From: Parasponia andersonii
Taxonomy: Eukaryota > Streptophyta > Magnoliopsida > Rosales > Cannabaceae
Direction: 5' to 3'
NCBI GenBank assembly: GCA_002914805.1
Contig: JXTB01000005.1
Span: 1,832,281-1,896,280, forward strand
Length of the DNA: 64,000 nt
Position numbers and translations under genes: made by a program. How positions within the stretch are numbered: position 1 is the stretch's first letter; each line of letters starts with the position of its first letter. The notes below the pieces were generated by a model that was not told where the DNA came from, ran no database searches, and worked only from the letters and a program-made list of their open reading frames with translations. Of the stretch, positions 11,241 through 23,741 are shown piece after piece.

Positions 11241-12957
11241 GCTACGAAATATCATATTGAAAAATAATTATTTCGGAAAGATCATATTTCTAGTATTATT
11301 TTTTTTTAAAAAATCGTGCAGTGTCATTTTTCCTAAAATAAAAGAGAAAAGTTCAGAAATACCCGTTTTAAAACTATATTTTTATAAATACTCATTTTTA
11401 TACCCGTTTTGTTACAAATGTTGACAACTTGTGTTTTACATATATCAAGTGTATACAATGGTACACATTTTATGAATAAAACTTTCACTAAAAATTAGCA
11501 CACATTTCAAAATATATACAATAGGTTAAATTTTTAATGAAAATTTAAATCATGGTAAACATTTACATTGTAAATGTATACCGTTTATATTTTACACATG
11601 AAATATATATTGCATAATGTAAATTTATATTGTAAATATATGACACTCATATTTTACATATGAAATATATACCATAAAACGGATATTTTGAAAGAAAAAT
11701 TGAAAACGGGTATTTATGAAAATAAGTTACAAAAACTGATATTAAATGTAAATTTCTCAAAATAAATCTATTAATATGGTTACAGTCCGCAGTCTAAACA
11801 CGTACGTATTGTTTTCTCTCAAATCCCAAGTTTTAATTTCAAAATCAAAATAACAGTTAAAGAAATTAATGTTAAAATAAAAACTGGTTGGAGACGTGCC
11901 CAACAACACCAACAACAAACAGATAAATACTTCTTAAATAAATTATGAAATGAGTTCAAAAGTTGGAAATCAAAGTGATGGAAGGAAGAGAAAAGGAGAC
12001 GAGGAACCAGGAAGACTAAGTTTGGCCAAAATAACTTTTTGACCAATAGTCAAGAGATTTCGTTGATTATGAAAAAAATCCTAAATAATGATTTTTTGTT
12101 GAAAAGAAACTCCTGACTTATTATTAAGAATTTTTTGATATTCTTAAAAATATTATTATTATTATTTAAAATAAACATAAAAAAGTGATGGTCGGCCCAA
12201 ATTAGTCCAATCCATGTTATTTTTTCGGAAAGGAAAGAGCCTTTCGAGAACTTAGGCCCAGAAGTTGAGGTTCCAAGGTAAGATGACCTCAGAACCCAAA
12301 TGGCAGGACGGGGATTAATATTTGCATCCCAATAGAGTATGCATGCGTTCCCCTTCTGTTTTTAAGACGATTGCCGTTGTGGACAATTGTATATATGATC
12401 ATTTACTTTTGTTGTTTATTGGATGATTATTCGATTGATATACTCGGTGTATTTTGTAAACTGATATATATTTATACACAAATTAAATGAAAATTGGAAA
12501 AACAGAGGACGTTTTCTTACAGTGTCCATAAAATTGGCAAGGCCCCGTTTTGCAAACTCTTTACCGAAACGCATTTTAGACACTCCATAGGGGAGGGAAA
12601 ATGGACGGAACTAGGAGAATTTTTTTTTTTTTTATAAATAAATTTGTCCAAATAACTTTTATAAGAACTAATAATAAAAATTATGACTTTTTGTTACTTT
12701 TTTTTTTATGTAATACTTCTGATGATTGGTCCCAATACTTACGACTAATGACCTCTTATGAATGTCACAGCTTTATGATTAGTCCTAAAAGTATTCATGC
12801 TCAAAAATAGTCATATAAAAATTCGTTTTGGCCCAATTACTCCTACTCATGTCCAAATACTTCAATGAGTGCTAAAGATCTTTGTTGGGTGAATTTGAAA
12901 GGAAAAGAAAAAGTAATGGAAAAGGGCCTATGGATTTGGGATTTATATATATATATA
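11241..12957. other. AT-rich intergenic DNA with a degenerate short repeat
   Basis: Between about 11560 and 11680 the phrase ATTTTACACATGAAATATATA recurs with changes. 12200-12360 is less AT-rich but shows no gene. A minus frame at 11819-12046 is hydrophobic and without homology, probably chance. Confidence 0.4.
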
Positions 12958-13240
12958 GGGCACCAATTCAATAGGTATTTTTTTTTTCATATATATATAT
13001 ATAGGGCACCAATTCAATAGGTATTTTTTTTCTTTATCTATGGGTAGGTATTTTTTTTTTAGCCGTTAAATCACCATCTAATGGTGATTCAATGGCTATA
13101 ATGAAGTACATGAAAAGACGTGCATTATTAATACTCTTTCTCTCTCTTATTTTTTACAATAAAAAAATGTGCATGCTAAATTTTCATCGGGCAAATTGAT
13201 ACCTATGTATAGGTAAAGAAAAAAAATACCTACTAGATTG

Positions 13241-13243
<3 letters not shown>
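12958..13243 (+). mobile_element. (TA)n-bounded MITE, copy 1
   Basis: The left end (13004 on) reads GGGCACCAATTCAATAGG then TATTTTTTTTCTTTATCTATGG; the reverse complement of the right end (to 13243) reads TGTACCAATCTAGTAGG then TATTTTTTTTCTTTACC, giving inverted repeats of about 50 bp. Inside is a small palindrome ATCACCATCTAATGGTGAT near 13070-13090. Both ends abut (TA)n: 12943-12957 and 12990-13003 on the left, 13244-13276 on the right. The first 30 bases of the element plus the TA run are duplicated at 12958-12988. There is no ORF. It resembles the rice Micron class, which also lies in (TA)n; that comparison is from general knowledge. Confidence 0.75.

Positions 13244-13276
<33 letters not shown>
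13244..13276. repeat. (TA)n microsatellite
   Basis: An uninterrupted AT dinucleotide run directly at the right end of MITE copy 1. Confidence 0.9.
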
Positions 13277-13280
<4 letters not shown>

Positions 13281-13566
13281 CATATCAACGAGGAGATGAG
13301 GAAATTACGTTCGGATTCTTTTTGCTGCTTAGATTATTATTTTTCAATATATTATGAAATATAATTTCTTTTTTAATTTTGGTTTTTATATTTTCAGTTA
13401 CGGATGTTAGCAGCTTTTATTTACGAAATCTCTAATTTCTTGCTTTTTGTTTCTTTCTTTTATAGTGGTTCGGCTTTAATCAGTATTATTTTTGAAAAAT
13501 TTAATCAGCTGTTAAATCACAAATACAAATACCTTATGTACAAACTATTATCAAAAGAGCAAAATA

Positions 13567-13568
<2 letters not shown>

Positions 13569-13607
<39 letters not shown>

Positions 13608-13830
13608 CACCACGTGATTTAATAATCTGATAATGAGTTATTATAATTAATAAGATAGGTCACTGCATTTATCTGAAAATATAATTATAATCATTTATTA
13701 ATAAATTAATACATCATGTGTTATTATATATATATATATATATCATATATAACGTGACAATCTGATAATGAATTATTGTAATTAATAAATTGAGTGTTAC
13801 ACAATTTTATTAAAAATATAATTATAAACC
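13569..13830. repeat. Two (TA)n runs with a duplicated AT-rich unit
   Basis: (TA)n at 13569-13606 and 13725-13743 are each followed by a similar unit: ATCTGATAATGAGTTATTA then TAATTAATAA (about 13625-13693), and ATCTGATAATGAATTATTG then TAATTAATAA (about 13757-13826). Both end AAAATATAATTATAA. The period is about 135-140 bp. This looks like a diverged tandem duplication that includes the microsatellite. Confidence 0.65.
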
Positions 13831-13979
13831 TCACGCGACCTTATTTTTATCAAAATCTTCCAAATGGGAAACCTGCCAATTACGGATTACTAACGGCACC
13901 ACGTGGGCTCCTACCATATATGCGATTGCATGGTTCGAATGGTTTATTGGACTTGACTCTCGTGAGGTCAATTTTGTGA

Positions 13980-14701
13980 CACTAATAATTAGTGGTTCTT
14001 TCGGCGCCTGCAGAGTGTAGCCTCAGACAATAGGTCATTTTATCCCTAACCTTTTGAGGATGGAGAAAAACGAAATTTGCAATTATTTGAATTTCTTTAC
14101 CCTTTTTGCATTTGAATTTCTTCACTCCTTTTATATTTTTTTGGTACCATATGAATGAGAAATTCTTTGGACACCAGTTTTAGTTTATTAATTCAGAAAT
14201 TTTTAATCCTACATTTCTGTTGACGTATATGTATATGAAAACTTTTAGGATTTTAGTTTATTCGCATATTAATTCCGGCATGAATCGGACATTAAGATAT
14301 AGTTATTCACTTGTTTGGACGTGGAATTCATCTTAAAGGATAACCAATTAGTCGAATTCTGTGCAATAATAAATTCTCATTTTCATGTCTTGTCAATGCA
14401 GAAATTTGTTCGCACACTTAACAATTCCCCCTCGAACGAAACACTGTGGAGGCCCAACGCTCAAACGATGAGTTATTCCATGATCTATCTAGATCCTCTA
14501 TCGCATTTTAACCATTGTGTTACCATGGAGATCCCACCACATAGCGTTCTTCATCATAATTTATTTCAGATTTCATATGGAGACACGAACATCTCAAGGT
14601 CTCCATTACCTCTTTTCTCTCATGTTACCACAGAATTACGGATGGCGCCTAACCTCGAGTTCAGTGCACATAATTTTCTATCATCACTCCGAGAAATGCA
14701 T
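13980..14701. other. Unidentified sequence interrupted by element B (left part)
   Basis: 14390-14700 is less AT-rich than its surroundings and holds the longest frame of this part (14315-14725, whose last codons already lie in the LTR of B). I do not recognise a protein family. The sequence continues on the other side of B at 23147. The frame has no membrane segment, signal or repeat that I can see, and may be non-coding. Confidence 0.4.
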
Positions 14702-16978
14702 TGTAAAACCTGTTTGTTTTTTTAAGGGTGTTTTGGTCTTTTGTCCATTTAAAAAAAATTTGAATTTGGATTAAACTGAGGTGATTTTTGATAATCAAGG
14801 ATTAAAGTGTAATATTGTGGAATAAAATGAGAAAATTCTCGAGTGAGGGATTTATGAGCAAAGAATTTTTGCCCATTTAAGTTTGGACATGTGGTCAAGC
14901 TGAATTTCAGCTCAAACTCTCTCTCTCGGATCTCTCTCCCATTCACGGTGAAAAATGCCGATTTTCTGGCGTTGCTCCGACGAAGCCCTTCCCGACGTCG
15001 ACGAGAGCCGCTACCGGCCGGCGAAGAGAGCCAAGCTCCGGACGATCACCGTGCTGCAAATCCCGCCGACTGAAAGCTCGCCGTTCGTCGGACATAGCCG
15101 AAAAACACTGCGGCTTCCGAAGCTTGCCGGCGCCGATTTCGGCGATGTTTCGCCATGAAACCAGTTGGGTATAACTCGTCTCGTCACGATCTTAAACATG
15201 GTATATATATCTTGATTCCATATTGCTCGGATTAAATTTTGTCATATTTGTTAATTTTGAGCTATTTTAGTTTTATATTTAATTTTTACAATTCGACCAT
15301 TAGATCGTAAAATAAACTTCATATTTATGATGTATTCATTAAAACAAGAATTTTGATATGTATATATTCCTTATATTTGGTGACGAGCCCGAAAAACTAA
15401 ATCGAATGGCTTAGATCGTCTCGATTTGCATGTCATGGAGTCCGCATCTAAATTGGACAAATCATATATCTAACCTAGGGTTTTTGAGTGTTTTGAATCC
15501 AGTGGTAAAGTTCGTTTTACGATCTGATGCTCCGAATGAAAATCGAGTTTTCAACCTATCAATCAAAAGGTTCAAAAACGACACCCGGACCTCCAAACGA
15601 CACCAAATGACACCAAATTTTCTCCATAGCCCCGTAACTCTATTTGGACACTTGATTGAGGTAAGGATTCAATTACCAGATTTTATACATGTTTAATTTG
15701 AAAATTTTCATTATATCTAATTTTGTGAAAAATCATGAATAAAATGATATTCTGATAAATTTCTTCAAAATTATTGGATTATGTTGGGATTTGATTGTAT
15801 GAATTTTATATACATTTTTATATTATGACCATAGGGTAAAACAGCGGTGTGTTGCCCATGTATAGTAAATCCCAGAATAATACCAAGTTGAATTTTAAAG
15901 TATTGCTTGATTATGTATTGTATGGTTATTATGCATATTTTGTTGCATATTGTACATACCATAAGATCACACATGAGATACATCTTAGGCATCGCATTGT
16001 TGTAGTAGGTAGATTAGTACATTCGCTTTCGGTGAGAGACCGTAAATCCGCGCGGGATTTTTGTTTCTGATTATCCACATTCAGTAGATGTAGGTATTTA
16101 GTTGCCCCTCCGGTTCGGTAAGCTTAGACACATGGGTGTCTTTCTGTTTTTTTTTTGGGATAGATATCAGGCAGAGAGTACTTAGTACACGTAGTACGAG
16201 TTACTCTAGTTCGTGATGTAAGGGTGTGAGCTCATGGAATAGGTTGATTTATGATATGTACAATCTTGTGATTTTTTACTTTGGTTTTTAATATGTGATT
16301 ATTCTGGATACTATTTGTTTATAAATTTGGTTTGTAAATGAATTTGGAAAAGGCATTAACTATGCAGGTTTGATAAAAATTGCATCTATTTAAAAATGTA
16401 ATTGAATTTCTACTGAGTATTCACGTGCTTACCCCCTACTTCCTCCCATCTGAGGTGTTGACATATTTTGTGGTAATTATTCTGGTAGCTTGGCAAGCAT
16501 ATTTGGCATATATTTGTAGTTTCAATCCTCTTCATTCGTTGGTTTGTACTCGGTATCAATTTCCCTTTCCTAAGTTAAATTTATTTAGCCAATAATGAAA
16601 TATTTATTAAATAGATGTATGAAGATGATATTTTTATTAAATTGAGTACTTAGAAAATAAATATAAATCATTTGAACATTGGTTCTAGGATTTTAATTTG
16701 AACTATTTCAATAAACTTCATGCATTAATAAAATTTTTAAAACTAGTTAATTAAGAATTTCCCTAATCTTAAAAATAAAAAATTTTCTACAAATTTAAAA
16801 CTAGTAGATAGAATCCTAATTTTTTTTAAATTTGTTTAATTTCGTAATTTACCTACTTTTGAGGACTAAACTTAAATTTCAAGTACTTAAATTTTCCTAA
16901 AATTTTAGAAACTACTGTTCGTCATTATTTTCACTTAAAATTACTAAAAGTCACAGCCTTAGATTTTCGGTCGTGATA
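14702..16978 (+). repeat. 5' LTR of element B
   Basis: Starts TGTAAAACCTG and ends TCGTGATA, followed by four bases and the PBS. It aligns along its length with 20891-23146. 14920-15160 is a relatively GC-rich part (CTCTCTCTC then Asp/Glu/Arg-rich chance frames). The open frames are shared with the other LTR and are not taken as genes. Confidence 0.9.
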
Positions 16979-16982
16979 GTTT

Positions 16983-16994
16983 TGGTATCAGAGC
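16983..16994 (+). other. Primer binding site of element B
   Basis: TGGTATCAGAGC is an exact match to the complement of the 3' end of initiator tRNA-Met, four bases after the LTR end. Confidence 0.88.
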
Positions 16995-19900
16995 TTCAGG
17001 CTTCAGATCCGTTTGGGATCTTGCCTATGATAGTTTGATGTTTAAAAAGAATTTTGAAAAGTGTTTGACAAATATCTCATACATCACTTAGGAATTGGCT
17101 AAATAAATTGACTTTGCTCCGATTCATTCTAAATCATTCGTTTACCTCCCTAAAGTAGAACTCTGGTATCATTTGGATGGTTATACCCTCTGAAATTATT
17201 GTCTTAGAAGTGTCGGGGATGACACGAGACTAGTGAAATCTACTCTTGTCGAAATTCCTAAATTCAAATGGACATTTCTTCTTGTACTCTTATGTCTATT
17301 ACTGTGATAAATTATATGAACCTCGTAGGTTCTAAAATAGCAATTCAGTATCTTGTGTCTTGTTTTGTCATAACTTGACATCATTTGTGCTTGTGATGTT
17401 ATAATTTGAATTTCTTGGAAATTATTTGTGTGTGCCTAATTAGTTTGAGTATCTGGTAGTATGTTTTTGTAACTTTCTATCATACATCAGTTGGACTTGT
17501 TAGTGAACATGACATGCTAGTTTACATTCATGAGATGATTTAATAATATGAACTTGGTAAAAAAAAATGTTCTTTTCTAGTCTTACCAAGTTTAATTTTT
17601 GTAAGAAAATTCTTGAATTAGTAGAATCTAATTGATTAATAAATTGATATGATATATTATATTTACTTGAATGTTGCATTGTACTAGTTTTGTCAAATTT
17701 ATTTATGTGGCCCTTAAATGAAGATATTTATGTAAAATTTAAATTTGGTTAGATATAAGCTTGATTAGTTGGTCTTGAAACTTTGGGAAATTTCAAGTTA
17801 ATAAAAATTGGTTTTGCATGAGGTAGACGTTCACATTCGACCAATGTATCATTTTTATTTTTAAAGAAACCATATACGTCTTAATTTTAAAAAAATAGTT
17901 AGGTGTATGTAATTCATATTTTTCAAGGAATCTATGGTTTTAAAAATTTATAATACCACTTGAATTTAATGTTTGTGAAATAACCAGGAATATAAAATTT
18001 GAATAATTACTTCACTTAAAAACTAGTTGTGGTACTAGTGAGGTCTCATTACATATTTAGTGGTGTTAATTTAGAAATAAAGTTTCTAAATATTTTCTTT
18101 CTAGTTTTGAATATAGTAGATACTTTTGCTAAAATTTTCGAGTTTCTACTTGTCACATGATTTTGAATCTAAAGAAAGCTTTCGATAATAAATTTACAAA
18201 TTGACTTGAAAATAAACATAAAATGTTTATGGCAAAAATTATGTAGTAACTTTTGACAAAAAGTTTGAATTTTTAAAAGAAATCATTGGTGTGATTTAGT
18301 GAAGTATGCATATAAATTTTTGAAAATTTGTACATATATTCCTAAAAGTTAAATGTATGATATCTTGTTACAAGAATTTTACTAAGAAAAATTTGTTATG
18401 CTGATTTGTTTGGAATCTTACATAAATTAAAAACTTTCATATTTTGAAAACTTATTTAGAAGCTTTATGAAATCTTGTTGTCATAACCCTATTTGTCTTA
18501 CTACAAAGATTTAGTTATTCTTTCAAGTTTTTTATTATATATATGTGGCTTGTTTATTTGAGCTATGTATGATTTTGGTAATCATTGAATTGTTAAATCT
18601 TTGGTATGCCATAAATATCTTGTTTGTTGGATAAGTAAGTTAAGTGGAATTAATTTTGCATTATTTTTCTCAATTGGATAATTAAGCATTTGTGTGGTTA
18701 AATTGATTTGATATCCTGAGTGTTATGAACTCCTAATATTGGAGACTTGGAGTGACATTTTATTTGAGTTTTTGAATAAAAATATTTTGGTTTTGGATAC
18801 CTAAGCATTGGAGAGATTTAGGTAGTGCAAAATGATGTATGGTATCTTTCTTGAAATTAAATATCTAAATTATTCGATTTATGAAATTTGGATTTTCAAA
18901 TATATATGAGCTATAGATTAATATGCTTGACAAGTTGGGTGAGGCTATTAAAAAAAAATACTTGACATACTCTAATATTTTCTATACTCCTTTACAGGTT
19001 CTTCCTATATTTAAAATATTTTTCGAGATTGTTTTTAATAAAATTGTGAGAGTGCGGTATTTCAAAGTTATAAAGCTCAAAGGAAGCCTTGTTAAAACAT
19101 TACCTAAAGTTTTTTTTTTTCAATAATAAAGAACCATGAGAAATTATTTGCATAATGTGATTTTCTAATGAATAGAAAATATGCTTTTAAATATATTGAA
19201 GATTTTTTTTTGAGAATTTTTGAAAAGCCTTGAAATTTTGAGAAATTTTTTTTTATTATGCTTATCTATGATTTAAAAGAAATTGTCATGTTTTAAGTGC
19301 TTGATAGCTTAATCAGTAAACTATATATCAAGTTATATATATATATATATTCTTCTTGTCCTACTTACTCAGCATAGTAAGTGGAATTGGTGTGTTAAAC
19401 ACGAAATTAATTGACTGATGATGACAAGAATCGATCTTGTTGATGTATTCCCTCTTGACGTTAACAAGTGAGTACTACTTGTGGTACTTTGCTTATACTA
19501 ACTTTTGGGGATTATTGGAGACTCTTGTTATAATCTGTTGTGGATTAGAGTCATCATTGAGTTCGTTAGTACTGAGTTTAGTTTGTAACTCATTACTTGA
19601 TTTGAGTTGGATCCAAGCATCATTATGGTGGTATAATTGAGGGCATAGGGATCTGATCACTCATGAGTCTATACAGAGAGTTATTGAACTCTTGCTACTA
19701 TTTTTTAAAAAGGAATACTTGAAGTTCAAGTTTGGTTTATCTATGGCCAATGTAAGACTTTATTGTGAACTGGTATAGTATTCCCCCCTCCCCTTAATTT
19801 TGTGTCATATGTTTTCAAAAATATTTTTAAAAAATTGTTCATGATTTTTAAAATAAAATGAGGTTAAATAGAAGACAGGCGTCGCCGCAGAGATGACCTA

Positions 19901-20877
19901 TTCTATTAGAACCTTGTTTCTAGGGCATTGTAGTATTATCACTGGTTGTATTTGCATATTTTGTATTTAGTCATTTCTATATGACTTTTCTTTGCACCAA
20001 AGACTTAGAGAGTCTTTGGATGTGACCGATGAATTGGGATTGTTATAATAATCCTATGTTAGACAAACAGATTTGGAGAGTCTCTAGGTTTAATTGTGGT
20101 ATGAGTTAATGCCCTATAATATTACCTTGGATAAAAGACTTGGGGAGCCTTTGGATAATATTTGTTATATATATACGTATATTTTATAGGCTTGAACTGT
20201 TGTAGTTCTATTGGCATTTGTTGTGCCAAGTGCTTTTGTGTTTGGAGATTTCTAATCATAGTGATTCTGGTCTTGTCCTTGACTAGAAATGTCTTGCGTA
20301 CGTAGTTATTACTTGCTCGTTATGAGGAGCGGTAAATGACTTATATCATTGTAGTCTCGTCTATCTTGTGTGTGGTGTAACACAAGTATAATTGTCTTTC
20401 ACTTGAGACCTTATTGAGTATTATCCTATATTGATAAGGAATCTTGTTAGAGTTTTTGGACTCAATGATTGATTAAGACTGAGTTTAGCTGTAGACAAAT
20501 GGAATTGTCCCATTGTGTTATTGATCTGTTGTGATCTAGGGACGGTATTATACATAACTGACATTTGATCTGCTATACTGTATTGGTGCCTAACAATCAT
20601 TATCCTAATTATTGAAGTCATGTGTTTTCGACTTCTAGACCTGATTAAGGCTACTTCTTCTGCGAATAATTACCAATTTAGAGTCGACAATTCCTAAGTC
20701 TTGTATCAAGGCCTTATGCCTATTGATGAGTCATATTGCGATTTCATATCTTTTGTGAACATCCTTATCACATACCTTTGTGCGGTTTTGGTATGCGGTT
20801 CACTCTCTTTTGACTATTATCTCTTGTTGTTTTATTTGTTCCTTTGTTATTTTTGAATTTTAGGACAAAATTCTTTT

Positions 20878-20890
20878 AAGGAGGGAAGGA
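20878..20890 (+). other. Polypurine tract of element B
   Basis: AAGGAGGGAAGGA directly precedes the 3' LTR. Confidence 0.8.
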
Positions 20891-23146
20891 TATAAAACCT
20901 GTTTGTTTTTTTAAGCGTGTTTTGGTCTTTTGACCATTTAAAAAAAAATTTCGAATTTGGATTAAACTGAGGTGATTCTTGATAATCAAGGACTAAAGTG
21001 TAATATTGTAGACTAAAATGAGAAAATTCTCGAGTGAGGGATTTATGAGCAAAGAATTTTATGAATTTCAGCTCAAACTCTCTCTCTCCTCTCCCGAGTC
21101 TCTCTCGGCTCTCTCTCCCATTCACGGCGAAAGCACTGATTTTTCGGCGTTGCTTTGACAAAGCCCTTCCCGACGTAGACGAGGGCCACTATCGGCTGGC
21201 GAAGAGAGCCCAGCTCCGCGATCACCACGCCACAGGTCCAGCCGCCTAAAGGCTCGCCGTTCATCGGAAATAGCCGAAAAACACTGCGGCTTCCAAAGCT
21301 CGCCGGCGCCGATTTCGGCGACATTTCATCGTGAAACCAGTTAGGTTCAACTCGTCTCGTCACGATCTTAAACATGGTATATATATCTTGACTCCATATT
21401 GCTCGGATTAAATTTTGTCATTTTTTTTTAATTTTGAGCTATTTTAGTTTTATATTTAATTTTTACAATCCGACTGTTAGATCGTAAAATAAAATTCATA
21501 TTTGTGATGTACTCGTTAAAAAAAAAATTTATATATATATATATTATCTATATTTGGTGACGGGCCCGAAAAGTTAAATCGAATGGCTTAGATCGTCTCG
21601 ATTTACGTGCTGTGAGGACCACATCTAAATTGGACAAATCATATGTCTAACCTAGGGTTTTTGGGTGTTATGAATCCAATGGTAAAGTTTGTTTCACGAT
21701 CTGATGCTCTGAATGAAAATCGAGTTTTCAACCTATCAATTAAAAGGTTTGAGAACGACACCCGGACCTCCAAACGACACCCAAACGACATCAAACTTTC
21801 TCCATAGTTCCGTAACTCTATTTGGACACTTGATTGAGGTAGGGATTCAATTACCAGATTTTATGCATGTTTAATTTGAAAATTTTCATTATATCTATTT
21901 TGTGAAAAATCATGAATAAAATGATATTCTGATAAATTTCTGAAAATTATTGGATTATGCTGGGATTGGACTGTATGAATTTTATACATATTTTTATATT
22001 ATGACCATGGGGTAAAACAACGGTGTGCTACCCATGTATAGTAAATCCTAGAATAATACCAAATTGAATTTTAAAGCATTGCTTGATTATGTATTGCATA
22101 GTTATTATGCATATTTTTTTGTATATTGTACATACTATAGGATCACACGTGAGATATATCTTAGACATCGTATTGTTGTAGTAGGCAGACCAGTACACCC
22201 ACCTTCAGTGAGAGCCCTAAACCTGCGTGGGGTTTTTTTTTTTTTTTCTGATTATCCACATTCGATAGGTGTAGCCATTCAATTGCCCCTCCAGTTCGGT
22301 AGATTTAGACACATAGGTGTCCCTCCGTTTTTTTTGGGATAGATATCAGGCAGAGAGTACTTAGTACACGTAGTATGAGTTACTCTAGTTCGTGATGTGA
22401 AGGTATGAGCTCATGGGATAGGTTGATTTATGATATGTACAATCTTGTGATTTTTGACGTTGTATTTTAATATGTGATTATTCTGGATACCACTTGTTTA
22501 TAAATTTGGTTTGTAAATGAATTTTGGAAAAGACATTAACCATGCAAGTTTGATAAAAATTGCATCCATTTAAACATGTAATTGAATTTGTACTGAGTAT
22601 TCATGTGCTCACCCCCTACTTCCTCTCATCTCAGGTGTTGACCTATTTTGTGGTAATTATTCTAGTAGCTTAGCAAGCATGTTTGGCATATACTTGTAGT
22701 TTTAATCCTCTTCATTCGTTGGTTTGTACTCGGTATCAATTTCTCTTTCCTAAGTTAAATTTATTTAGCCAATAATAAAATATTTACTGAGTAGATATAT
22801 GAGGATAATTTTTTTATTAAATTGAGTACTTAGAAAATAAATGTAAATCATTTGAACATTGGTCCTAGGATTTTAATTTGAACTGTTTCAATAAACTTTA
22901 TGAATTAATAAAGTTTTAAAACTAGTTAATTAGGATTTTTCCTCATCTTAAAAATGAAAAATTTTCTACAAATTTAAAACTGGTAGATAGAATCCTGATT
23001 TTTTTAAATTTGTCAAATTTTGTAATTTACTTACTTTTGAGGACTAAACTTAAATTTCAAATACTTAAATTTTCCTAAAATTTTAGAAACTACTGTTCAT
23101 CAATATTTTCATTTAAAATTATTAAAAATGACGGCCTTAGGTGACG
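20891..23146 (+). repeat. 3' LTR of element B
   Basis: Starts TATAAAACCTG (TG changed to TA) and ends CCTTAGGTGACG. Compared with the 5' LTR end, ten bases (ATTTTCGGTC) are deleted just before the terminal GTGA. The following TACAT matches the TGCAT before the 5' LTR with one change. Confidence 0.87.
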
Positions 23147-23151
23147 TACAT

Positions 23152-23527
23152 ACTTGCCATCTAGGACTTATCTTGTGCAGCAACCCTATGACAACATTCC
23201 TGATACCGTTTGTTAGGACATTGATTATTTCTCCCAAGGGCTTGAGATTATGTATGTCTCAAAAAACTAACAAATATTTGAAGCCATTCTCATTCCCTTG
23301 TCTTACACCCGATGAGGTTTGGCTGGCATAGATATCTTATACAGGATCAGTCCAGTGTGTGTCCGTACTTTGCACAATCCCATTTGTTGTGCGGTCAGCC
23401 ATATGGGGTTGATTGGGACCTTGGCTAAGGAAGATCCATAATCTAATCCTGTTGCCAACTATCGCCTTCTACGTACATATATTATTCATCATCTACTCTT
23501 CAGTCATCTTTGTCCAAATTAGGTTTT
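23152..23527. other. Unidentified sequence interrupted by element B (right part)
   Basis: Less AT-rich DNA like that at 14390-14700, with a short frame ending at 23331 that starts inside the LTR of B. I do not recognise a product. Taken together with the left part it is probably one older sequence split by B. Confidence 0.4.
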
Positions 23528-23536
23528 TGGCATCTG

Positions 23537-23741
23537 CTTATTAGGGCTAGCTAAACGAGTGAAGTGCGATAGGATGAGGTAGGAACCGGATAATAGATCG
23601 ATAGGGAGTTCGAGTTATTAGGGCTAGTTTAACGAGTGAAGTAGGTTAGAATGAAGTGGGAATCGGATATTAGATCCATAAGGAGTTCAAGTTATTTTTT
23701 TTAAGGGTCTAACTTTAGTTAAGCCAAAAAAAAAAATTCTA
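23537..23741 (+). mobile_element. Dimeric SINE-like unit
   Basis: Two 77-bp units (23541-23617 and 23618-23694) stand head to tail. Each starts TTAGGGCTAG and ends GGAGTTCGAGTTA or GGAGTTCAAGTTA, a B-box-like phrase; TAGCTAAACGAG near the start resembles an A box. A tail with TTTAGTTAAGCC and an A run follows. A 9-bp direct repeat TGGCATCTG lies at 23528-23536 and 23742-23750. A monomer near tRNA length, the A-rich end and the flanking repeat point to a dimeric tRNA-derived SINE; A and B boxes are about 58 bases apart, longer than in a standard tRNA. Confidence 0.55.

Larger units (their letters stand above)
16979..20890 (+). other. Non-coding interior of element B
   Basis: After the PBS the sequence is AT-rich, with stops in all frames. 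I looked for the gag, DSG, YxDD, DAYSGY/KIDL and integrase motifs and found none. Short frames (18923-19126, 19437-19640, 20421-20621 minus) have no family resemblance. The last 50 bases carry a phrase like ATTTTAGGACAAAATTC, comparable to the pre-PPT phrase of element A, so the element kept the cis signals but not the genes. Confidence 0.75.
14702..23146 (+). mobile_element. Element B: LARD-like non-autonomous LTR retrotransposon
   Basis: Two LTRs of about 2.28 and 2.26 kb flank a 3.9-kb interior. A PBS matching initiator tRNA-Met exactly and a purine tract lie at the inner edges. The flanks TGCAT (14697-14701) and TACAT (23147-23151) form a 5-bp target duplication with one mismatch. No gag or pol motif is readable in any frame of the interior, which fits a large retrotransposon derivative that would depend on proteins of a related element. 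Element A is a candidate relative because the LTRs share a block. Confidence 0.85.

Noticed and set aside
13434..13607. Small frames ending in Ile-Tyr repeats at (TA)n runs (also 27152-27385 and 34342-34539)
   Set aside because: The IYIYIY stretches are translations of the microsatellite.
14315..14725. A 136-codon plus frame as a host gene
   Set aside because: No recognisable domain, and its last codons are in the LTR of element B, so the frame as it stands is not an original gene.
15011..15199. Frames in the GC-richer part of the B LTRs (14891-15199 and 21061-21375)
   Set aside because: They overlap on both strands in both LTRs, differ by frameshifts between the LTRs, and match no family.
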